Assembly (NCBI GenBank): GCA_020055645.1
Contig: JAECZT010000009.1
Span: 1-64,000 of the forward strand
DNA length: 64,000 nt
Origin: Tomocerus qinae
Taxonomy: Eukaryota; Arthropoda; Collembola; Entomobryomorpha; Tomoceridae
Direction: 5' to 3'
The position numbers were made by a program, and so were the translations under genes. Below, one piece after another: positions 56,943-64,000 of the stretch. The notes under the pieces were generated by a model. It saw only the letters and a list, made by a program, of their open reading frames with translations. It had not been told where the DNA came from and searched no databases. Numbering within the stretch: the stretch's first letter is position 1; each line of letters opens with the position of its first letter.

Positions 56943-57308
56943 TTAGGATTGCAGCTTTTCGATACCAGATTTGAAACTGGTAGGGGCCCGATGAATTAGC
57001 GTATTTAAAGCTTTTCCTCTTTTTCTGAAATAATTTTTGTCCTTCTTACTCGGGAATATTTTTTCTATTTGCTTATCCGTAACCGACTGTTCTTCATTGT
57101 TAATAAGTGTATTAAGTATTTCTATGTTTTTACACTGCAATTGTGTTTTGTGGCTGGCTTTAAGATATTCTTTGCAGAAGCACATATTTGAGTCATGGAT
57201 ATGACTCAGCAAAGTTTCTTTTACTCCATTGTCCTGACACTTATTTTGCTCTGTTACGTCCATATTCCTTATCGGGTTTTCCCTTTTATTACAGGTTTTT
57301 TTTAGCAT
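56943..57308 (-). pseudogene. Charged ORF next to the OTU-like gene, unknown
   Basis: 121 aa, Lys- and Cys-rich, no domain recognised. It overlaps the end of the OTU-like frame by 20 bp in another frame and may be its shifted continuation. Confidence 0.35.
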
Positions 57309-57962
57309 TTACAACGTCTTTTGTTTTCGGGGTTTTCTTATTTGGGACATTTTTTGCAACTCTTTCTGCTTGGACAATGTTGGCCGTTGAGACATTATAT
57401 GGTCCATTGCACAAGTCTTTATTATTGTCTTTCGCAACAATCGAAACGTAGTGGCTTGGTGTGTACGTTTTTTCTTTACTGATTGCCACCAGCTGAATTT
57501 TTAATGGCTCTCTTTTCGTTTTTTCTTTATCAAACTCAACGCAATATATTTCTTTTATTGCTGAACTGTTGTCGAATGCGTGAATATCATGACTCCCAGT
57601 TGAGAAATTGTATTCGTATACATCGATAGGTGTATTTAAAGCTGAGGATAAAATGGCGAGAGAATATTCTCTGCCGTAATTCGAGTAACTGAGAATTTCG
57701 TTGAAGTATTCCTCGTACGTGTATGCATATGTATTCCTACGGTTAGGCTCGATAGCTGTTTTGATTTTGAGAAGGGTATCTAGGGCAAGCAACTTAAGAG
57801 CATCCACCATCTACGGACTTCCTGAGAGGCACTGAGAAATAGCCCCGAACATACAAGCACCATCCCGTGGGACGTCAATCTGAATAAATTCATCCATTAA
57901 ATGTGCAGGTAAGGAATTTTCTTTAAGGTCATGTTTATCAATAAATGGTTTGCCCCGAAGTT
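57289..57962 (-). pseudogene. OTU-like cysteine protease, broken
   Basis: The catalytic Cys box IDVPRDGACMFGAIS is seen near 57,880-57,840 and the partner region YSLAILSSALNTPIDVYEY near 57,640. The His box SHYVSIV is near 57,440. This order and spacing fit the OTU deubiquitinase-type fold. A TAG codon interrupts the frame at about 57,811, shortly after the Cys box, and a second break lies near 58,007 upstream. OTU genes are carried by some Mutator-like transposons in animals (from memory), which would fit the transposase-like debris nearby. As it stands the gene is not continuous. Confidence 0.6.
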
Positions 57963-58100
57963 CTGGATTATACTGTACGCTTTGAAAGTTTCTACGGAGC
58001 GCTAATCATAGCAGAATGATCTGCTATAATTTTTTCTGCCTCTGCAATTAATCGAGATTGTTCCTCCGTGACTTTTTTTCTCATTTCTCCCATTTTAATT

Positions 58101-58325
58101 CTAATTTTTTTCTCTTAGTATATACATCACAGATTGACTGATCGCTGATAATTGATTTAATGTTTGGGTTGAATAAACTTGTGCCTCGGCGTTTAGGTTT
58201 TTATCAAAATCTTGAGTGTCCCTATCTAAATCTAGCAGTTCATTCTCAATTTCTTGATCAGATTTTTGCTTTGGTGAAAATTGAGGAACATTTTTGGCCA
58301 CATTTTCTTCGCGTTCTTCACTCAC
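58101..58325 (-). pseudogene. Short acidic ORF upstream of the OTU-like gene
   Basis: 74 aa, with VAKNVP words also found at the end of the OTU-like frame. The DNA 58,240-58,310 is duplicated at 58,330-58,400. Probably part of the same broken transposon gene. Confidence 0.35.
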
Positions 58326-58556
58326 ATTAAGTAGTTAATGCTCAATTTCTTGATCAGGTTTTTGCTTCGGTGAAAATTGAGGAACCTTTTTGACAACATC
58401 TTGATTGGGATTGATGTCTTCGCGCATGGTTTCGTTGTTTCCATTTAAGACTTCCACATTTTCCTGTAATTTAGCAACAACAAGACCATAATTGCATTAC
58501 CTACGCTTCTCTCATTGTTAATAAAAAATTATTAAAATTTTTACATACTGTCTGTG

Positions 58557-58722
58557 GTTAGAAATAAGTATTTTAAGCCATCGGGTGTATTAAGTAAAGA
58601 TAAAAAATTATTTGATGGTCAATTCAGGAATCGAACCTGAGTTCTTTCGATATCCGGTCTACTCAAATCACCAAGTCGCCATCCGACCATACTAATGTAT
58701 GATCTATTTTTTACTTTACTTA
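58557..58722 (-). repeat. tRNA-derived SINE-like repeat, copy 1
   Basis: On the minus strand a 74-nt tRNA-sized segment (58,616-58,689) has an A-box-like TGGCGACTTGG, a perfect B box GGTTCGATTCC, a good T arm (TCAGG/CCTGA) and a mostly paired acceptor stem. D and anticodon stems do not fold properly, so it is a tRNA-derived repeat rather than a functional tRNA. Confidence 0.65.
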
Positions 58723-58876
58723 TGTAACTCTGTTGGTTACTATGATAATGCCAATTAATGCTAAAGCCCAGCCACAGCTAGTTTCATTTTAGCGGAATTT
58801 TAATTTAGAAGTTTGCAAGTTTACGGTGGCTAACCGAAGTTTTATGAATTAAAGTACTTGCACACCCGTTCTGTTT

Positions 58877-59035
58877 GTTAGAAATAAGTATTTTAAGCCA
58901 TCGGGTGTATTAAGTAAAGATAAAAAATTATTTGATGGTCAATTCAGGAATCGAACCTGAGTTCTTTCGATATCCGGTCTACTCAAATCACCAAGTCGCC
59001 ATCCGACCATACTAATGTATGATCTATTTTTTACT
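58877..59035 (-). repeat. tRNA-derived SINE-like repeat, copy 2
   Basis: Virtually identical to copy 1, including about 55 bp upstream and about 30 bp downstream of the tRNA-like part (58,936-59,009). Same orientation, about 155 bp away. Confidence 0.65.
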
Positions 59036-59216
59036 TCAATAATTATAATAATTTACTTCTTTTTTACTTACTTCTTGGATCAAATTCGCAATTTTTTGAT
59101 GCTGCTTTCAGCTCGGATATCATTTGCTCCTTCATCTTACTATAGAACTCAGCTTGCTCCCTTTTTTGGGCTTGGGACCTAATCAATCCTTTTACGACAG
59201 CATCTGCATCTATAGC

Positions 59217-59365
59217 AATTTTTCTACACGGTGTTTGGCAATTGGGTCATGTGAGTCATCAATCTCCATATTTTCATTTTGCCCCACTAAGTGGGGAACA
59301 TTGTTTTAGAGCAGTTTGAATATAGTATTATAGTTACAAGTAGTATTTTTCAATAATTTATAACT
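59217..59365. repeat. 167-bp satellite, left part
   Basis: One partial unit (GAGTCATCAATCTCCATATT.. CCCACTAAGTGGGGAACATTG..) cut off by the transposon that starts at 59,366. Confidence 0.85.
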
Positions 59366-62176
59366 GAGGACCCGTTTACAACAACCTGGTATCTGAAAGT
59401 GACCTCAAATAACAAATAAAAAATAAAGTGTCCACCATAGCTACAAAATTATAGTCACTTGCAAAATATGTACAGGATGTCAAAAAACTTCATTTTAATT
59501 TACATCAGTCATAAGCTAATTATGATTTATTTACTAATTTTTGTTTTTCTAATAACATGCAAAATCTTACCCAAAGACACCAAAAAACTGACTGCTAACA
59601 GCTGGTATGAAAAAATGCATTGTTAATTTGTGTTTGTGCGCTTACCATTTTCGTGCAAGATACTTGCAATACTTTTGCGGTAAAAAGAGAAGTTTAAATA
59701 TAGATGTAATTTCCTGACTGAAAATTTTCAATCAAATAATCATTCACTTAAATATATATCCATCAAAATATTGTGTACTTTGTGAAAGTTGTCGTTGAAA
59801 TGTCATCACTGCTAAGTGTTAGTAGGTTAAATAATAGGAATTTACAGAATAAGCGCAAGTTAAATGTATTAAATTGGAAATCCGTCCGATCTAAAGTTCG
59901 AAGGAACCACGGCTTGCCATATATTTCCAGGACAAACGTAAACATTCCTGCTAAAGATGAACCAAATGAGGTAACGAATTTTTATGAGGAACATTTTTTA
60001 ACGAAGATTTAGTATTACAAGTATGTGACTAAATGCACTTTACACTTGTAAATTTATTTTTAATACAGGAAGACCGATGCAACGCGAATTGCAGAAAACA
60101 TGGATGCCAGATTATGGAAGACCGATTTTATAGTATTTTTAATGAATTCTGGAATTACGGGTCATATGATGTGCAGACATCAATCTTAACACGATTAGTT
60201 AAAAAAGTTCCAGTAGGTCGAAGAACTGTTCCCGCAAATGAAAGTAGAAGGTCCTCGACTTACCGATATTATCTCCCGGACGAAGAAGGAATAGAATTCG
60301 AAGTCTGTCAACAAACATTTTTACGTGTTTTTGCAATAAACCGAAGTCGACTGGAATTACTGCAGACAAAAATATCTTCTGGAGGACTAATGTTCTTCGA
60401 CGATCGGGGGAAACATAATAACCGGCCCACAAAACTGTCGGAAAACGTCAAGGAAGCAATTGGATCCCATATTGATATGTTTCCTACATATCTGAGTCAT
60501 TATCAAAGACAGGTATTCATCATTCTTACATTATGTGAATTATAGCCTTTACACACGAAATTAATGATTATATTACGATTTGACAGCATGGTGACCCGGA
60601 AAGAAAATATCTGAGTTCTGATCTAACCTTAACAAAAATGTTCGAATTATTTTTGGCTGCCTATGGATTAGAAGCAGAAAATTGGTTTTGGGCTTACAAA
60701 CAAGTATTCCGGGAGAAGGGGCTAAGAATAGGAAATAATAAAACCGATACTTGTTCCAAATGCGACGAATTAAAGATTAGGATTGATGCACTGTCTCTTC
60801 AGGATAACCAGGAAGACCTTCTGCTAGCTTATTTAGAGCGAACAGAACATCACATAAACGAAAGTGTTGGATATGCAGAAATGAAACTGGATATGGAACG
60901 AAGTAGACAAGATGAAACGTATGTCGCCATATCAGTAGACATGCAAGGGGTAATTAAAAAATATTATTTGTAAAACTATTTAGCTAAACGCTTTATTTAA
61001 GTCTGATTTTTTCAAAATAGGTACTATTTAGTCCTATTTTGACGAACCCGGAGTACTATTACATGCGAAAATTTGGAACACACTTGGATTCAATTCACAA
61101 TTTGGATTGTAAATTCACACGGCTTTGCTACAATGTGTGTTTGGCACTCTACTGAAGGGAAGAAGGGTAGTTCTGAAGTTTCCAGCTGCATCCTAAAATA
61201 CGTTACCGAAAACTTTGAACCCCTCAATTGTGAACAGCAACGAACCCTGGTAATATGGAGCGATCGTTCAACTGGACAAAATAATAACAAATTTATCTTG
61301 ATTTTGTTCAAGTACTTAATTACAAATAACTACTTCTCTACGGTAAAGACAAACACTTAAAAATAAGAATGCAACAGTATTGCTTTATTACTAAAATTGT
61401 CTTTCATGTGTAAAGGTTTCTCAAAAATTCCTCACTACTGGACACACGTTCCTTCCGGCTGATAGACAATTTGCACTGATAGAGAAGAAAAAATTGAAAT
61501 CAATTATATATTCTCCGAACGACTATTTAGCAATCATTGAAAGTGCAAATAGAGAAAAGCCTAACCGTTTGCTAAGAATGTATCGTGAAGAATTCAAAAA
61601 TTTTTCCATACTAACACCATTCTTTAGTAAACCCCGCTCATTAAAAGTTACCGATGTAAAATGGATTAGATTGGAGAGAGAGGTGCCTAATTCAATATTT
61701 GCAAAGTACGAAATTGACTCAACAAACTGGCAGGATCATCTGGTTACTACATATGCACAAATGGCTGGAATTCAACTGGAGAACCTTTATCCTAACCCAG
61801 TACCCTTATCTTCAGCTTTATTAAAAGACTTGAGAACTCTCATGAGGTGGGTGCCTGTACCTCATCGTCATAACTGGGATTTTTTGGAAGGCTATCCCGA
61901 AATTGCTAACGCGGAACAAGATTAAAGCGTATTAATAATGCATTAATTAAATCACTACTACCATATATTTTCAATTGTCGTTAAAAGTACCGTAGTATTT
62001 AAAAAATCTTTAAATAATAGAGCATGTTTGACAGGTAGAATATTTAATTTGCTACCCTGTAGCTAATTTATGCAGAATTGTGGTAATAAAAACCTGAAAA
62101 TTTTGGTTACCAATACTACGAATATTTTTCTCAAAATTTGAGTTTGCAGATACCAGGTTGTTGTAAACGGGTCCTC
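59366..62176 (+). mobile_element. 2.8-kb DNA transposon with 30-bp inverted ends
   Basis: A perfect 30-bp inverted repeat is present at 59,366-59,395 and 62,147-62,176 (begins GAGGACCCGTTTACAACAAC). The element splits the 167-bp satellite. It contains one multi-exon gene. No unambiguous target duplication can be read because the satellite flanks vary. Confidence 0.85.
59800..61925 (+). pseudogene. Five-exon transposase-like gene, one frameshift
   Basis: Predicted exons: 59800-59970, 60069-60512, 60587-60949, 61021-61342 and 61416-61925, all with GT/AG borders and matching phases except the fourth. Motifs in order are CNANCRKHGCQIMEDRFYSIF, TDTCSKCDELKIRI, YVAISVDMQG, FATMCVWHSTEGKKGSSEVS and WSDRSTGQNNNKF. 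They resemble a large family of transposon-derived proteins annotated as uncharacterised (DUF7869-like) in insects. The D in SVDMQ and the WSD are candidate catalytic acids of an RNase-H-type core. Exon 4 needs one frameshift near 61,115, before SHGFATMCV, so this copy may be dead or carry a sequencing error. Confidence 0.7.
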
Positions 62177-63330
62177 AATGTAACTAGTTGTTGTGGCATC
62201 ATGGGTCATATGTCAGATAGCAGAGGTCATATGAGTCATCAATCGCCATATTTTCATTTTGCCCCACTAAGTGGGGAACATTGTTTTAGAGCGGTTTGTA
62301 TATAGTGGTATAGTAACATGTTGTCTTTTTCAATAATTTATTACTCAGTAACTAGTTGTTGTGGCATCACGAGTCATATGTCAGAAAATAGAGGTCATAT
62401 GAGTCATCAATCTCCATATTTTCATTTAAGCTCCCCCTAAGTGGTGAACATTGTTTTAAAGCGGTTTGAATATAGTGGTATAGTTGCATATAGTATTTTT
62501 CAATAATTTATTCCTCAGTAACGAGTTGTTGTGGCATAATATTATGTCATATGTCAGAAAGAAGAGGTCATATGAGTCATCAATTTCCATATTTTCATTT
62601 TGTCCCCCCAAGTGGGGAACATTGTTTTAGAGCGGTTTGAATATAGTTGTATAGTTGCATATAGTATTTTTCAATAATTTATTCCTCAGTAACGAGTTGT
62701 TGTGGCATAATGGGTCATATATCAGAAAGTAGAGGTCATAAGTGTCATCAATCCCCATATTTTCATTTTGTCTCCCCAAGTGGGGAACATTGTTTTAGAG
62801 CGGTTTGAATATAGTTGTATAGTTGCATATAGTATTTTTCAATAATTTATTCCTCAGTAACGAGTTGTAGTGGCGTAATGGGTCATATATCAGAAAGTAG
62901 AGGTCATATAGGTCATCAATCCATATGTTTTCATTTTGTCCCCCCAAGTGGGGAACATTGTTTTAAAACGGTTTGAATATAGTTGTATAGTTGTATATAG
63001 TATTTTTCAATAATTTATTCCTCAGTAACGAGTTGTTGTGGCATGATGGGTCATAAGTCAGAAAGTGGAGGTCATATGAGTAATCAAATCCCATATTTTC
63101 AATTAATCTCCCCAAGTAGGGAACATTGTTTTAGAGCGGTTTGAATATAGTTGTATAGTTGCATATAGTATTTTTCAATAATTTATTCCTCAGTAACGAG
63201 TTCTTGTGGCATGATGAGTCATATGTCAGAAAGTAGATGTTATATGAATCATCAATCCCCATATTTTCATTTTGTCCCCCTAAGTGTGGAACATTGTTTT
63301 AAAGCGGTTTGAATATAGTAGTATAATTTC
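62177..63330. repeat. 167-bp satellite, about seven units
   Basis: Units of about 165-170 bp with TAACGAGTTGTTGTGGCAT.., GGTCATATGAGTCATCAAT, CCCCAAGTGGGGAACATTG and GTATTTTTCAATAATTTATT. Each contains a short inverted CCCCAAGTGGGG word. Confidence 0.92.
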
Positions 63331-63890
63331 TATCCAGAAGTCAACATAAAGTGTGAACTATATATAAACTGAGACAATAATCGAAAAATCCACATCCTAG
63401 CCAATGTTTTTACCTTTCCGAAAATGTACTTCATTAGAAAATCGGAGTAAAACTCAGGAAGTTGAATCAAAAATAGCAAAGAGAGTTGCATGAAAAAGTT
63501 TGAAATGTAAACTACCCTATACTTGACCGGATTTGCAGGTCATGAATATCCGACAGATTGAAGCGATGAACTAACATGAGACAGAGCATTGAGCTTCTCT
63601 CTATGCCAACGCTGGTGTAGTCAATTTGCCCTGCGAATTTCCATTGTGTAATAAAATTACTTATATCACAGTACAGTAATTCGATCCCATGGTTACGGAT
63701 CACTGTTGCAAGAGATCTAGCAGTGCAATACGACAATACTCGAAATAACACTACATGAGTGCAAATGTGCACCAAGTGTTGTCATTGGCCAAGTCAGCCT
63801 TTTTCTGCAGCCTTTTTGATTGAAGTCTAGCTGGGTGCCAACCCGCGGCACATCCCTATGGGGAAATTAAAAAATGAAAAGTGGGTGGGG
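63331..63890. other. No gene seen
   Basis: Unique-looking sequence; the open frame on the minus strand at 63,512-63,775 has no recognisable feature. Confidence 0.5.
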
Positions 63891-63895
63891 AAAGC

Positions 63896-63917
63896 TCGCC
63901 AATGACGTCATTGGCGA
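63896..63917. promoter_or_regulatory. 22-bp perfect palindrome with CRE and CCAAT words
   Basis: TCGCCAATGACGTCATTGGC + GA reads the same on both strands and contains TGACGTCA, the CREB/ATF site, between two inverted GCCAAT boxes. It could be a regulatory site or a repeat end. Confidence 0.5.
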
Positions 63918-64000
63918 AGGCTTATTTACATAGAGATCCCCAAGTGGGGGGAATTAGGGATCGGCTGTAGTCATGTAAATTTTCCACACATTTTCAATTG

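Noticed and set aside
58616..58689. Functional tRNA gene
   Set aside because: The acceptor end and T arm fit, but no standard D or anticodon stem can be drawn, and the flanks are duplicated as in a SINE.

Overview
The window is AT-rich nuclear DNA of an animal, most likely an invertebrate. The support is spliced genes with GT-AG introns (selenophosphate synthetase, a PARN-like nuclease, a transposase), a tRNA-like SINE pair, many MITE/foldback elements and several long minisatellites. The species cannot be named from the sequence.

Layout. 1-3831: gene-poor repeats and two small MITE-like elements. 3832-22154: a complete 18.3-kb Polinton/Maverick (adintovirus-like) element, with terminal inverted repeats starting AGTAGTAAGGG, a perfect 6-bp target duplication (GTCAAT) and essentially uninterrupted genes. 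22843-49824: a giant palindrome with arms of about 13.3 kb and a spacer of about 0.49 kb. Each arm carries, from outside in, the last codons of a selenophosphate synthetase gene, a PARN-like gene, a TTAA foldback, an FB-like element with 40-bp tandem repeats, and debris of a second, decayed Polinton. 49743-50737: four exons of selenophosphate synthetase, whose last exon crosses the right palindrome border. 50890-55900: three minisatellite blocks. 55910-58330: a broken transposase-like and OTU-protease-like locus. 58557-59035: two tRNA-like SINE copies. 59366-62176: a 2.8-kb DNA transposon with a five-exon transposase-like gene, inserted in a 167-bp satellite. The remainder is satellite and unannotated DNA.

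Polinton gene logic. The left half is a plus-strand virion module: penton-like minor capsid, pX-like basic/amphipathic protein, double-jelly-roll major capsid, adenovirus-type protease. Two minus-strand genes of a Polinton-typical pair meet it head-on. A divergent TATA promoter then leads to the retroviral-type integrase. The middle holds small unknown genes, two paralogous proteins of an unrecognised family and a PPxY membrane protein. The right half has the packaging ATPase and protein-primed DNA polymerase B on the minus strand. The polymerase gene appears to start with a separate zinc-finger exon. A tandem-repeat promoter/origin-like region separates it from a spliced, very acidic plus-strand gene.

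Most notable points: the intact Polinton with two predicted introns; a paralogous protein family shared with Polinton debris in the palindrome; and the palindrome itself, whose SPS breakpoint suggests the right arm is ancestral and whose centre abuts a hairpin that could have seeded it. An assembly artefact must be excluded for the palindrome.
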